A DNA stretch of 64,000 bases from JABRWC01 sp039961675 (GTDB lineage Bacteria; Planctomycetota; Phycisphaerae; UBA1845; Fen-1342), in contig JABRWC010000039.1 in NCBI GenBank assembly GCA_039961675.1, forward strand, positions 19,070 through 83,069, written 5' to 3'. Position 1 is the stretch's first letter. Each line of letters opens with the position of its first letter. A program made the position numbers and the translations under genes. The notes beneath the pieces are model-generated. The model worked only from the letters and a program-made list of their open reading frames with translations, was not told the origin of the DNA and ran no database searches. Positions 12,179 through 20,299 of this stretch are shown piece after piece.

Positions 12179-12549
12179 GCCGCACCGCCGAGATTCACCG
12201 CCGAGCCGACGTGTCGTCCACGCGCCGATCGGTTCCAGCGCTAGACGGCGTCATCGTCGTTCTGACCAGTTGGATGCGGGTCCGAGGGCGTTCCTTCCCG
12301 CAGGTGGTGGGAATCGTCACGGTCGGGCGACGATGCAGGCCGACCGCCGGACCCGCGACGGGCGCAGCCCGCCCCGCATCGTGCAGGTGCCCGGAATTCG
12401 ACCGCGACCGAGTCAGGTCACGCGGCGAGCGGTCCGATAGGCGCAGTGGACGCCGGCCCGCGGGTGGCGGCAGTTCGACTGGACCGGGTCGGCCGAGTGC
12501 AGAGAGGCCCGGCCGCGGGGCCAGCCGTCTGCGGCACGGGGCTGCGCTC
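12179..12549. promoter_or_regulatory. Divergent intergenic region
   Basis: This 371-bp gap separates the minus-strand efflux operon from the plus-strand sugar-nucleotide and glycosyltransferase pair, so both promoters should lie here. I see no clear -35/-10 pair, metal-regulator dyad (CueR/CsoR type) or riboswitch. The frames that cross it are Arg/Pro-rich and lack ribosome binding sites. Confidence 0.4.
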
Positions 12550-14244
12550 GTGACCCAACTTCCGCAACGCAAGATTGTCCCGCTGGATCAGCTCGTGCAG
12601 ATTCTGCGCCGCGAGCGCGCCGCCGGCCGCACGATCGTGCAGTGCCACGGCTGCTTTGACCTGGTCCACCCGGGGCATGTGCGCTACCTGATGTTCGCGC
12701 GGCAGCTCGGGCACGTGCTGGTCGTTTCGCTCACCGGCGACGCCACGATCGTCAAAGGTCCCGACCGCCCGTACATCCCGCAGGAATTGCGTGCCGAGAA
12801 CCTGGCCGCGCTGGAGTTCGTGGACTGGGTCGTGATCGACCCGCATCCGACGGCCTGCGAACTGCTCCAGACGCTCCGGCCCGACGTGTACGTCAAGGGC
12901 CGCGAGTACGCCGTCAACACCGATCCGCGCTTCGCCCGCGAGCGCGAGATCGTCGAAGCCTACGGCGGCCGGGTCGTCTTCCACAGCGGCGACGTGGTCT
13001 TCAGCTCCACGCGGCTGGCGCAGGACCTGGCGCGCGACAGGCACCTTGATACCTGCCGCCTGCGAACGCTTTGCCAACGCCACGGCATCGACCTGCACTC
13101 GCTCCGGCGGCGGCTCGATGCGCTGCGGCAGTGTCCGGCGCTGGTCGTCGGCGACGTGCTGCGCGAACGCTACGTGCTGTGCGATCCCGACGACGCCGTC
13201 GACGAGTCTCCCGCGCCGGTGCTGAACGCGCTGGGTGAGCGCTGCTACTGGGGCGCGGCCGCTGCGGCGGCGCGCCAGTTCGCTGCGCTCGGCGCGCGCG
13301 TCACGCTCATCACGGCCGCCGGCGCGGACGCCGCTTCGCAGTCGCTGTCCGGGGCGCTCGAGCCGGATGGAATCGAGGCGCATTGCCTGCCCGTGCGATC
13401 GGACATGGCCGAGCGTTGCACGTACGTCGCCGACGACGCGCGCGTCTTGCAGGTCTGCCGTGGGGCTGCTCTGCCGGCGGACAGTCGCTGGGAGCGGAAG
13501 GCGATCGACACGGCGTGTGCGTGCGTGCCGCATGTTCGAGTCGTCCTGGTATGCGACTCGGGTCTGGGCGTCGTCACGCCGGCCGTGCGCCGCGCGATCG
13601 CCGGCGCCGCCCGCCGCGCGGGCGTCGTGCTCGTGAGTTGCGCTCCTTCGCCGCAGGGCGAGATCGGCCACGCCGAGAGCGCCGACCTGCTCTTCGCCAG
13701 CGAGCGCCGCCTGCGCCGCGCGATGCAGGACAAGACGTCCAGTCTGCCCGCCGTGGCGTGGAACGTGCTGCGCCAGACGCGCAGCCGCGCGGCGATCGTG
13801 TCGCTGCACAAGCGCGGCCTGATCAGCTTCGAGAGCCGCTTTCATCCCGCAGAGCCCGCAGCGGCCGAGGATTCCGCCGTTCACGATCGGCTCAAGAGCG
13901 ACTTCGTGCCCACGACGGCCGAGAGCGTGATCGACATCGCCGGGGCCACGGAAGTCGCCTGCGCCGCCGCTGGGCTGGCGCTGGCCGCGGGAAGCGGGCT
14001 GGCCGAGGCGACCTACCTGGCGACGGCGGTCGAGGCCATCGCGGCGCAGCGGCCGGGCGTGGCGGTCGTCTCGTACGCGGACCTGAACGCATGGATCGAC
14101 GGCCGCGCGGAGCTCCGCCCGGAAAGCCGCTTCATGCCCGATTCATCCACTCTCTCCGACCTGGCGCGCATCGCATTGCCCGTGGACCACCAGCCCGCGG
14201 GCGCCGCCACTTCGCCGGACGAGGAAGTTGCGAGCAGCCCATGA
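12550..14244 (+). CDS. Nucleotidyltransferase-PfkB kinase fusion, HldE-like with reversed domains
   Basis: The N-terminal domain (about residues 1-150) is a cytidylyltransferase-like fold with CHGCFDLVHPGHVRYLMFARQ, carrying the HxGH nucleotide-binding motif as HPGH, and later VYVKGREY. The C-terminal part (about 190-540) is PfkB/ribokinase-like, with VLVCDSGLGVVTPAVRRAI. In E. coli HldE, which makes ADP-heptose for lipopolysaccharide, the kinase comes first. Here the order is reversed. The kinase signature expected as GAGD reads AGATEV, so the catalytic Asp appears to be missing. I chose GTG 12550 because homology begins just after it; the longer frame upstream is low-complexity. The next gene overlaps it by 4 nt. 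A role in glycan precursor synthesis is inferred. Confidence 0.75.
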   Translation: MTQLPQRKIVPLDQLVQILRRERAAGRTIVQCHGCFDLVHPGHVRYLMFARQLGHVLVVSLTGDATIVKGPDRPYIPQELRAENLAALEFVDWVVIDPHPTACELLQTLRPDVYVKGREYAVNTDPRFAREREIVEAYGGRVVFHSGDVVFSSTRLAQDLARDRHLDTCRLRTLCQRHGIDLHSLRRRLDALRQCPALVVGDVLRERYVLCDPDDAVDESPAPVLNALGERCYWGAAAAAARQFAALGARVTLITAAGADAASQSLSGALEPDGIEAHCLPVRSDMAERCTYVADDARVLQVCRGAALPADSRWERKAIDTACACVPHVRVVLVCDSGLGVVTPAVRRAIAGAARRAGVVLVSCAPSPQGEIGHAESADLLFASERRLRRAMQDKTSSLPAVAWNVLRQTRSRAAIVSLHKRGLISFESRFHPAEPAAAEDSAVHDRLKSDFVPTTAESVIDIAGATEVACAAAGLALAAGSGLAEATYLATAVEAIAAQRPGVAVVSYADLNAWIDGRAELRPESRFMPDSSTLSDLARIALPVDHQPAGAATSPDEEVASSP

Positions 14245-15491
14245 GCACCCTGCCACCGCTGAGCGTAGTCATTGCCAGCCACAACCGTCGCGACGTGCTG
14301 CTCGGCACGCTGGACCGCCTGCGCGACGGCCGGCTGGGCGTGCCCGGCTGCGAGATCATCGTCGTCGACAACGCCTCGACCGACGGCACCGTACGCGCCC
14401 TGGCAGCCCGCAGTGACGTGCACGTCATCGCGCTGGACCGGAACCTGGGTGCATGCGCCAAAGGGATTGGCGTGGCCGACGCGCGCGCCCCGCTCCTGCT
14501 GTTCCTCGACGACGATTCGTATCCCCGCGCGGGTTGCGTGCCGCGCATGATCGAGCGCTTCGCATGCGACCCGCGGCTCGCCGCCGCGGGCTTCACCGTC
14601 CACCTCTCCGACGGCTCGCAGGAATGCAGCGCGATGCCGCACGTGCACGTCGGCTGCGGCGTGGGGCTGCGGAAGTCCGCCGTCCAGGAGTCCGGCGGCG
14701 TGGACCTGTCGTTCTTCATGGCGGCGGAGGAATACGACCTGACGTTCCGCCTGCTTCGCGCTGGCTGGCGGGCAGAGATCTTCGCCGACCTGCAAGTCGA
14801 ACATTTGAAAAGCCCGGTCGGCCGGCGCTCCGAACGCATCACGTTCTACGACATCCGCAACAACCTGCGCGTGCTTGCGCGCTACGTCCCCGACGGGCCG
14901 GCCGGAATCTACGCCGCCGACTGGATCGAGCGCTACCGCTGGATGGCAGAGGTCGCGGGGCACCGCGACGCGTTCGAGCAGGGCCTGATCGTCGGCCAAC
15001 GCCTCGCGGCCAGCGAGCGCGAGCGCTTCTGGCGGCTGCGATTCGACGAGCGCCAGTTTGAAGCCGTTTTCCGATGGGGTGAGATCGAGCGCAGGTCCTG
15101 GGCGGTCGCGCAGGGCGGCGCACGGCGGGTCGTGCTCGCTGACCTCTCGAAGAACGTCCACGCGTTCGTCCGCGGGGCGCTGCGTGCCGGTCTGGAGATT
15201 CTGGCTATCGCGGACGATGCGCTGAGCGGCGGCGGCCGCGCGGGTGACGGTCTGCGCGGAGACGTCCGCCGCTACCGCGGCATCCCGGTGCTGAAGTGCG
15301 CCGACGCGCTGGCTCTTGCGCCCGATGTCGTGGTCGTCAGCAACACGTCCTACGTCCACGCTCAACGCCGCTCGCAGTGGCTGCGCGGCGTGACGAAACG
15401 CCCCGTGCTGAACTGGTTCGCTCCGCCGTCCTTGCAGACGACGGACGCCCTCGGCGCGCCGCAATGCGGGGTGGCCGTTCCCGCGGCGTAG
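14241..15491 (+). CDS. GT2-family glycosyltransferase with C-terminal Rossmann-like region
   Basis: This is probably an inverting glycosyltransferase acting on cell-surface glycans. The GT-A fold opens LSVVIASHNRRDVLLGTLDRL and continues IIVVDNASTDGT. The metal-binding DXD-like motif is LLFLDDDSYPR (about residues 90-100), and the acceptor-loop ED motif is AAEEYDLTFRLLRAGW. From about residue 290 a second domain (VVLADLSKN...VVVSNTSYVHA) looks like a small nucleotide-binding or sugar-isomerase-like fold. ATG 14241 overlaps the previous TGA (ATGA), implying translational coupling and a shared pathway with the HldE-like protein. Length is 416 aa. Confidence 0.82.
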   Translation: MSTLPPLSVVIASHNRRDVLLGTLDRLRDGRLGVPGCEIIVVDNASTDGTVRALAARSDVHVIALDRNLGACAKGIGVADARAPLLLFLDDDSYPRAGCVPRMIERFACDPRLAAAGFTVHLSDGSQECSAMPHVHVGCGVGLRKSAVQESGGVDLSFFMAAEEYDLTFRLLRAGWRAEIFADLQVEHLKSPVGRRSERITFYDIRNNLRVLARYVPDGPAGIYAADWIERYRWMAEVAGHRDAFEQGLIVGQRLAASERERFWRLRFDERQFEAVFRWGEIERRSWAVAQGGARRVVLADLSKNVHAFVRGALRAGLEILAIADDALSGGGRAGDGLRGDVRRYRGIPVLKCADALALAPDVVVVSNTSYVHAQRRSQWLRGVTKRPVLNWFAPPSLQTTDALGAPQCGVAVPAA

Positions 15492-15640
15492 GCGGCGGCG
15501 CGGCGTTGCCCGTGGCCGCCAGGGCGTATCGACCACGTCGCGAACGTGGATGTTCGGGCCGCCGGGCTTGACGCTCGGCGGCCGTCGCCGTAGGCTCGTT
15601 CGTTCGCAAAACAGGCCGGCGTTGTTCCGGCCAACCTGGC

Positions 15641-15714
15641 GGTCAGGTAGCTCAGTTGGTAGAGCATGGCACTGAAAATGCCAGGGTCGCCGGTTCAAGT
15701 CCGGCCCTGACCAC
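15641..15714 (+). tRNA. tRNA-Phe (GAA)
   Basis: A full cloverleaf folds. The acceptor stem is GGTCAGG/CCTGACC, D stem GCTC/GAGC, anticodon stem TGGCA/TGCCA with loop CTGAAAA (anticodon GAA), and T stem GCCGG/CCGGC with loop TTCAAGT. The discriminator is A, and CCA is not encoded. Confidence 0.96.
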
Positions 15715-15827
15715 TTGGCCGCGTCGCTGACTCTCTACGGTCTGCACGCCGCGAAGGGCGCGCGACCCGCCGGCCCGGTTCGGGCACATGAACCGGCGGC
15801 GCACGACGAAAGCAGCAGGACAATCCT

Positions 15828-15902
<75 letters not shown>

Positions 15903-15976
15903 CCGCTAGCCCTCGCGGGAGCACGAAGTTAGGATCGACGCCAGAGCGGTGACAGCGATGCACGGGCCGAACAAGT

Positions 15977-15996
15977 GCGCGGTGATATCACCGCGC
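15977..15996. promoter_or_regulatory. Perfect 20-bp palindrome inside attL
   Basis: GCGCGGTGATATCACCGCGC is its own reverse complement. It lies 74 bp inside the attL core and 30 bp upstream of the integrase ATG. A sister palindrome with the same half-site GCGCGGTG sits at 56029-56046, just inside attR. The placement fits an arm-type integrase or excisionase binding site, or an operator controlling the integrase. Confidence 0.7.
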
Positions 15997-16025
15997 GGGA
16001 GCGGCCCGTTGTTGGGGCAACGCTC

Positions 16026-17387
16026 ATGGCGCGACCGTCGAAGCAACCTCCGAAGTACCGGCTGAAGCTCAATCACGGCTACGAGCTCGCGTGCGTCACG
16101 TTGCACGACGCGGCGACGCGCAGACGGCGCGACGTCTACCTCGGCCGCTACGGCACTCCTGAGAGTCGGCAGGCGTATCACCGAACTGTCGCCGAGTGGG
16201 AGGCGCGCGGCCGGCGCCTTGATCCCGGGCGAGCAAGCCAGAACCGCATCGACGAGCGACTGACGGTGACGGAACTGTGCGCGGCGTTCCTGCGCTGGTT
16301 CCAGGGCGAGGGCTATTCGGCCTCGCACGTGGCCGTGGCGCGCTCGGCGATCCGGGCGCTGCGGACGCTGTACGGGGCCACGGCCGCGGAAGAGTTCGGG
16401 CCGCGGGCGCTGGCCGCGGTGCGGCAGCAGATGCTGGCCGGCGACGCTCGCCTGCGGCTGAAGCAGAAGCAGCCCAGCGTCGCGCAGCGCATGGCCCGGC
16501 TGATCGTGCGAATCTTCCGCTGGGGCGCCGGCATGGAGCTGGTCGCGGCCGCGACCGCCGACGCCCTGGACAAGCTCCCGCCGCTGCGGCTGGCCGGGCT
16601 GAAGCGCAGCCGGGTCAAGCCGGTGCCTGAAGCGTACGTCGAAGCGACCAAACCTTACGCCGCGCCGCAGGTACGGGCGATGATCGAGCTGCAAGCCCTG
16701 ACCGGCATGCGCCCGGGCGAGGTGGTGCTGATGCGGTCCGCCGACGTCGACACGCGCGGCAAGGTCTGGATCTACCGGCCGCAGCACCACAAGACCGCGC
16801 ACCTGGACCTGACACGCGAGATCTGCCTGGGCCCGCGGGCCCAGGACGTGCTGCGACCGTGGCTTCGGCCGAACATCCAGGAGTACCTGTTCCGGCCGCA
16901 CGAAGTGGTCGACCGGCTCCGCCGCGAGCGTGCTGCGCAGCGCAGCACGCCGGCCGGCCGGGGCAACGAGCGCGGGAACGAACGCGGCGCGGCGCCCCGC
17001 CGGCAGCCTGGCGAACGCTACACCGCATCCAGCTACCGCAAGGCGGTACAGTCGGCCTGCGACGCGGCCGACCGGCAGGCGCGTGGCAATCTCGGGCAAT
17101 TCGCGTGCCCGCGCTGCGCCGAGACCTTCATGCGGCACGCGTCCTGGCGGCGGCACTGCCGGGAGCAGCACGAGATGCTGGACTTGCCGCGCGTGGAGGC
17201 GGCCGAGCGGATCATCCATCGCTGGCACCCGAACCAACTCCGGCACAACTGGGGCACGGCGGTGCGGGCGCGCTTCGGGGCCGAGGGGGCGCAGGTGGCG
17301 CTGGGCCACGAATCGATCGATACGACGCTGATCTACGCGGAGCGCGACCTGGAGTTCGCGCAGCGGATCGCGTTGCAGATGGGGTGA
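16026..17387 (+). CDS. int: Tyrosine integrase with inserted zinc finger
   Basis: This is the site-specific recombinase for integration into tRNA-Ala. The N-terminal segment PPKYRLKLNHGYELACVTL...VYLGRYGTPESR is the arm-binding-like region. The core-binding domain follows. Catalytic residues are visible: the Arg in TGMRPGEVVLMR, HxxR in HPNQLRHNWGT, the His in LGHES and the nucleophile in TTLIYAE. Between the Arg and HxxR boxes, at about residues 359-382, is a C2H2-like finger (CPRCAETFMRHASWRRHCREQH), an unusual insertion. I chose ATG 16026 (453 aa). GTG 15975 would extend the frame through the 20-bp palindrome, which more likely lies in the 5' leader. A related truncated copy is at 56299-57246. 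Confidence 0.93.
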   Translation: MARPSKQPPKYRLKLNHGYELACVTLHDAATRRRRDVYLGRYGTPESRQAYHRTVAEWEARGRRLDPGRASQNRIDERLTVTELCAAFLRWFQGEGYSASHVAVARSAIRALRTLYGATAAEEFGPRALAAVRQQMLAGDARLRLKQKQPSVAQRMARLIVRIFRWGAGMELVAAATADALDKLPPLRLAGLKRSRVKPVPEAYVEATKPYAAPQVRAMIELQALTGMRPGEVVLMRSADVDTRGKVWIYRPQHHKTAHLDLTREICLGPRAQDVLRPWLRPNIQEYLFRPHEVVDRLRRERAAQRSTPAGRGNERGNERGAAPRRQPGERYTASSYRKAVQSACDAADRQARGNLGQFACPRCAETFMRHASWRRHCREQHEMLDLPRVEAAERIIHRWHPNQLRHNWGTAVRARFGAEGAQVALGHESIDTTLIYAERDLEFAQRIALQMG

Positions 17388-17512
17388 GGAGCTGGGCGGC
17401 CCGGGGCGGTCCCGGGCGATCGACAGACTGACCATGCCGCATGGGCGGCGCCCGGCCAGCGCGGATACGCCGGCCGGGTGCCTGACCACGGCGCCTTCCA
17501 TGAAAGGCGACC

Positions 17513-17914
17513 ATGGCTGAGTGCACTGTACGCAATTCGCGGGCCGAAATCGAATTCGTACAACTCGCAGACACCGACGGGTACGTCGTGCTTGTGCCGG
17601 CGGTGCGCGTGGAAAACCTGCGAGCGCGTGGGGTGCCTTTCATCAGCGTGACAATCCCGATCCCCGGCGGAGCCGCCGCGGCACCCCCGATGCCATCCGC
17701 CGGCGATTGGCTCACCGTCACACAGGCAGCGCAACAGCACCTCGCGGACGTGGACGACACGACGATGACAACCGCGAAGTCCAAGATTTCACGGGCTTGC
17801 GATCAGGGCGCGCTGACTTGTTCGGGCAGGGGCCAGCACCGCCGGATCGAACCCCACAGTTTCGCGGCCTGGAGGCTCAGACAGCGCGAACAGCATCTCG
17901 ACGACGCGAGCTGA
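17513..17914 (+). CDS. HTH protein, candidate excisionase
   Basis: A 133-aa protein follows the integrase after 125 bp. The N-terminal half is beta-rich (IEFVQLADTDGYVVLVPAVRVENLRARG). The C-terminal half, about residues 60-125, reads DWLTVTQAAQQHLA...SKISRACDQGALTCSGRGQHRRIEPHSFAAWRLRQ, a winged-helix pattern like that of excisionase/MerR DNA-binding domains. ATG 17513 has GAAAGGCGA just upstream. Its place beside int and its size suggest recombination directionality or integrase control. This is inference from fold pattern and position. Confidence 0.6.
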   Translation: MAECTVRNSRAEIEFVQLADTDGYVVLVPAVRVENLRARGVPFISVTIPIPGGAAAAPPMPSAGDWLTVTQAAQQHLADVDDTTMTTAKSKISRACDQGALTCSGRGQHRRIEPHSFAAWRLRQREQHLDDAS

Positions 17915-17916
17915 CC

Positions 17917-18447
17917 TCAGCGCTCGACGTGGATCACGCCGCGCCGGCGATCGGCCCGCAAAGCTTCGGTCTTGACGCGCTCGTAGATGCGGCGCGGGTT
18001 CGGGACGCCGCGCAGATCGAGGCGCGGGTGAGTCTCATCCGTGGTGCGCAGCACGACGGTCCCGATGCCCTGGAGTCGATCGAGAATGCCGATCCGCAGC
18101 TGCACGTCATTGATCCGGAACAGGTCGATGTTGTCGATGCGCTTGGAGACCAGACCGCGCTCCACCTCGACGCGTTCGGTCGTGACGCGGTAGATGGTGA
18201 ACCGAACGCGCCACCAGCAGGCCAGGCCGTACAGCAGGGAGAGGCCCGCCAGGATCGCCGGCGACCAGCGGAGGAGCGATGCCTGCTCGGGCGAAACCCT
18301 ATGGATGTTCAGGGTGATGACCTGGCGGGCGATGGAGGCGAGAAGCAGGCCGAAGAAGCTGACCAGGAAGTTCCCGACATTACACCACTGGGAAACCGGC
18401 CCTTCGAAGATGACGTCCTCGCCCGGATGCGAACGCTCGCTTGCCAT
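17917..18447 (-). CDS. Bacterial PH-domain (YdbS/bPH2) membrane protein
   Basis: A 176-aa protein is encoded against the direction of the prophage. Two transmembrane helices (NFLVSFFGLLLASIARQVI and SPAILAGLSLLYGLACWW) precede a bPH2 domain, about residues 85-165: YRVTTERVEVERGLVSKRIDNIDLFRINDVQLR...GIGTVVLRTTDE. A GAGGG lies 7 nt before the ATG. Its end is 2 bp from the convergent HTH gene. It starts next to the palindrome-rich region 18533-18667, so that region may control it. Being oppositely oriented and host-like, it is a candidate lysogenic-conversion or superinfection-exclusion gene. The role is not shown by sequence. Confidence 0.75.
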   Translation of the reverse strand: MASERSHPGEDVIFEGPVSQWCNVGNFLVSFFGLLLASIARQVITLNIHRVSPEQASLLRWSPAILAGLSLLYGLACWWRVRFTIYRVTTERVEVERGLVSKRIDNIDLFRINDVQLRIGILDRLQGIGTVVLRTTDETHPRLDLRGVPNPRRIYERVKTEALRADRRRGVIHVER

Positions 18448-18532
18448 GCTCAGCCCTCGCGGCAGTCACAGGACGGGGCCTGAATTCTTGCCATGACGAT
18501 CCCGTTTGTCCAGCGTCGCGGACCGGTTCCGC

Positions 18533-18667
18533 GTGCAACAACTCTGCAACTGTTGCAGAGTTGTTGCACAACTCGCGAAATCTGAGTTTTCCGAAAATCG
18601 TTATCCACTATCGGACAAGCACTTAACGCACGCCTCACTGCAACAAGTTGTTGCAAGTCTGTTGCAC
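18533..18667. promoter_or_regulatory. Palindrome cluster: candidate operator or origin
   Basis: At 18533-18569 lies a perfect 37-nt palindrome with 18-bp arms (GTGCAACAACTCTGCAAC and its complement) around one T. A second palindrome, TGCAACAA-G-TTGTTGCA, is at 18639-18655, and a half-site GTTGCAC is at 18661-18667. TGCAAC/GTTGCA occurs seven times within 135 bp. Between the palindromes is an AT-richer stretch with TTATCCACT (18601-18609), one base from the DnaA box. The region separates the divergent PH-domain gene from the zinc-finger gene, so it could be a repressor operator pair, a replication origin or both. Confidence 0.7.
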
Positions 18668-18748
18668 ATGTTACGACCGTCCCAACGCTCCGCGGCCCGC
18701 GTTGGACAAGCGGCACACGTCGGACCTGGAGCGGATGGGAGTCATGCA

Positions 18749-19234
18749 ATGCGTGCAGCGCGTGCAAGCTCCGCGGTGGCCCGATCGGGCTGCTGCTCTG
18801 AACCCGCTCATGGTCTGGGCGCCCACCTCGACGCGCGAGAGCTGGACTACTCGCGGCGGTCGAACCGCTGCCCGCTCTGCGGCGGGCGGAAGGGCGGGGG
18901 GAAGGCGGTGTGTTTCTCCTGCTGGCGCGGCGTACCGGCGCGGATCCGGCGCGGGCTTACGCGCCCGATGGGGCTGGGATACGAGCAGGCGATCGCGGAG
19001 CTGTTCGAGCTGGCCGGCGTCTCGGTTTCGTCCCTGGCCGCGCGCTTGCGGGGCGGGACCGGCGGGCAGTGCCGCATTTGCGGCGGGCTGGAGTCGATCG
19101 TGGACCCCTCCGGAAGCACGCGCCCGTGCCCGCACTGCTCGCCGGCCGTGGCGGAGCCGAGGCCGACGGGCGTGCGGCCGGGCGTGCTGATCCAGGGGAG
19201 TTCGCCGGGGCAGATCGTGGACCTGGAGGCGTGA
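18749..19234 (+). CDS. Small zinc-finger protein
   Basis: A 161-aa protein contains two Cys-rich modules: RCPLCGGRKGGGKAVCFSCW (about residues 43-62) and CRICGG...RPCPHCSP near the C-terminus. Between them is an HTH-like stretch (GLGYEQAIAELFELAGVSVSSLAARLRGG). The start is uncertain. ATG 18749 has GGGAG at a good distance, but the frame is open to 18506 and ATG 18668 is possible; the extra N-terminus looks non-coding. The pattern fits a small phage nucleic-acid-binding regulator. No specific family is recognised. Confidence 0.6.
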   Translation: MRAARASSAVARSGCCSEPAHGLGAHLDARELDYSRRSNRCPLCGGRKGGGKAVCFSCWRGVPARIRRGLTRPMGLGYEQAIAELFELAGVSVSSLAARLRGGTGGQCRICGGLESIVDPSGSTRPCPHCSPAVAEPRPTGVRPGVLIQGSSPGQIVDLEA

Positions 19235-19485
19235 GAGGGCCCCGGTCGTCAGCCGCATCGCGAGGCAACCGCATTGACACGCACAGCACGAGGGAATGGA
19301 CTCCGACCGAGCGCGCGAGACCGGCGCAGGCCCGACCCATCGAGTGGATCGCCCCAGGCGGCGCGGTGGAGCGCGGGCGATACCTGGGCGGCGCGGTCTG
19401 GATGCTCGATGACTCAGATTGCTACGTCTACTACGTCCCGGTCTTCTGGCGCTACCGGGTAGATGATCCATCATGGCGGCCGTAG
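19231..19485 (+). CDS. Small hypothetical protein, 84 aa
   Basis: I call this frame from GTG 19231, whose GTGA overlaps the zinc-finger gene's stop. The protein-like part is the C-terminal two thirds: PIEWIAPGGAVERGRYLGGAVWMLDDSDCYVYYVPVFWRYRV. That is beta-rich and aromatic, unlike the Arg/Pro-rich shadows. GGAGG lies almost directly before the GTG, closer than ideal, so the start is doubtful. No family is recognised. Confidence 0.4.
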   Translation: MRGPRSSAASRGNRIDTHSTREWTPTERARPAQARPIEWIAPGGAVERGRYLGGAVWMLDDSDCYVYYVPVFWRYRVDDPSWRP

Positions 19486-19495
19486 AGGATGCGAG

Positions 19496-19849
19496 ATGAC
19501 GCAGGAAGCGGCGCGTGCCAGCAGAGAACCACAGGCGTTTGTGCAACGCGTGCAGAGTGCGTCGATCAGGCTATGCAACGCCTGCGCCGCGTTGATCGAT
19601 GCCGAAACTCCGGACTACCGACTCGCGGAAGCGCGCGCGCTGATTGCAGACGTGCTGATGCGATCGCTGGGCATCGCGCAGTTCCTCCGCGACGCGGCCA
19701 ATGGCGCAGCAATCCCCGACGAGCGTTGTTGCGAGATTTCGAGACGGTGCGCCTTGGCGTTCGGCGCGCCCGGCGACTGGGGCGGCGACGTGGAGTCGGC
19801 GCTGCGGGCGCTCTATGACAGCCCGCGTTCGGAGGGCATACGCACGTGA
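19496..19849 (+). CDS. Hypothetical helical protein, 117 aa
   Basis: The frame from ATG 19496 is preceded by AGAGG. The product is mostly helical and Ala/Arg-rich: MTQEAARASREPQAFVQRVQSASIRLCNACAALIDAETPDYRLAEARALIADVLMRSLGIAQFLRDA. One Cys pair (CNAC) and a CC are present, but no full zinc site is evident. It lies in the prophage early region among small regulators. No family is recognised. Confidence 0.5.
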   Translation: MTQEAARASREPQAFVQRVQSASIRLCNACAALIDAETPDYRLAEARALIADVLMRSLGIAQFLRDAANGAAIPDERCCEISRRCALAFGAPGDWGGDVESALRALYDSPRSEGIRT

Positions 19850-20005
19850 GATAAACCCGCGGCTGCGGCCGAAAGACGGGAGATGATCTTCATGGCCCGG
19901 AGCGTAAGCCGGGCCGCCGGGCCGGCGCGATCGAACCCGAATCCTGCAATCCTCGACGTTCGATCGCGCGGCCCATCTTCTGGTACCCGGGCAAGGAGTT
20001 GACAC

Positions 20006-20083
20006 GTGGACTGGATCATCATGGAAATCTGGCGGGCGGTAACGGGTTCTTACCGGTGGGTGCTCCTGGGAAGCGAGGCGTAG
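20006..20083 (+). CDS. Tiny ORF, 25 aa
   Basis: GTG 20006 is preceded by a good ribosome binding site (AAGGAG, 8 nt away) and encodes VDWIIMEIWRAVTGSYRWVL and five more residues before TAG. The peptide is rich in aromatic and hydrophobic residues. It ends 1 bp before the next tiny ORF's GTG. It may be a real microprotein or a leader peptide for the next gene. Support comes only from the ribosome binding site and spacing. Confidence 0.35.
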   Translation: MDWIIMEIWRAVTGSYRWVLLGSEA

Positions 20084-20084
20084 C

Positions 20085-20207
20085 GTGCCGAGCGCGGTGA
20101 TCACGATCGAGGAGCAAGCGGCGGACTGGATCGCCGCCGGCCTGTGGACGGTAAGTGCGCTGACCCTGGCGACCCTGGCGGTCTGGAGCCTCGGGAAGGC
20201 GCTCTGA
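20085..20207 (+). CDS. Tiny membrane protein, 40 aa
   Basis: GTG 20085 has GAGG about 6 nt upstream. The product has an acidic N-terminus (VPSAVITIEEQAADWIAAG) and one clear transmembrane helix (LWTVSALTLATLAVWSL), ending GKAL. Such single-span microproteins are common in phage early regions. Its function is unknown. Confidence 0.45.
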   Translation: MPSAVITIEEQAADWIAAGLWTVSALTLATLAVWSLGKAL

Positions 20208-20299
20208 TCGAGCTGGTTGGATCAAGCCGGCCGGCGGGCCAACCCCCGCTCAGCCCGAACGGCCCGCCGGCCAATCTCTCACGGCAAGGGCGTTTGGCG

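Noticed and set aside
15975..16025. GTG 15975 as integrase start
   Set aside because: It would place the 20-bp palindrome inside the gene and add residues without homology; ATG 16026 begins where integrase similarity starts.
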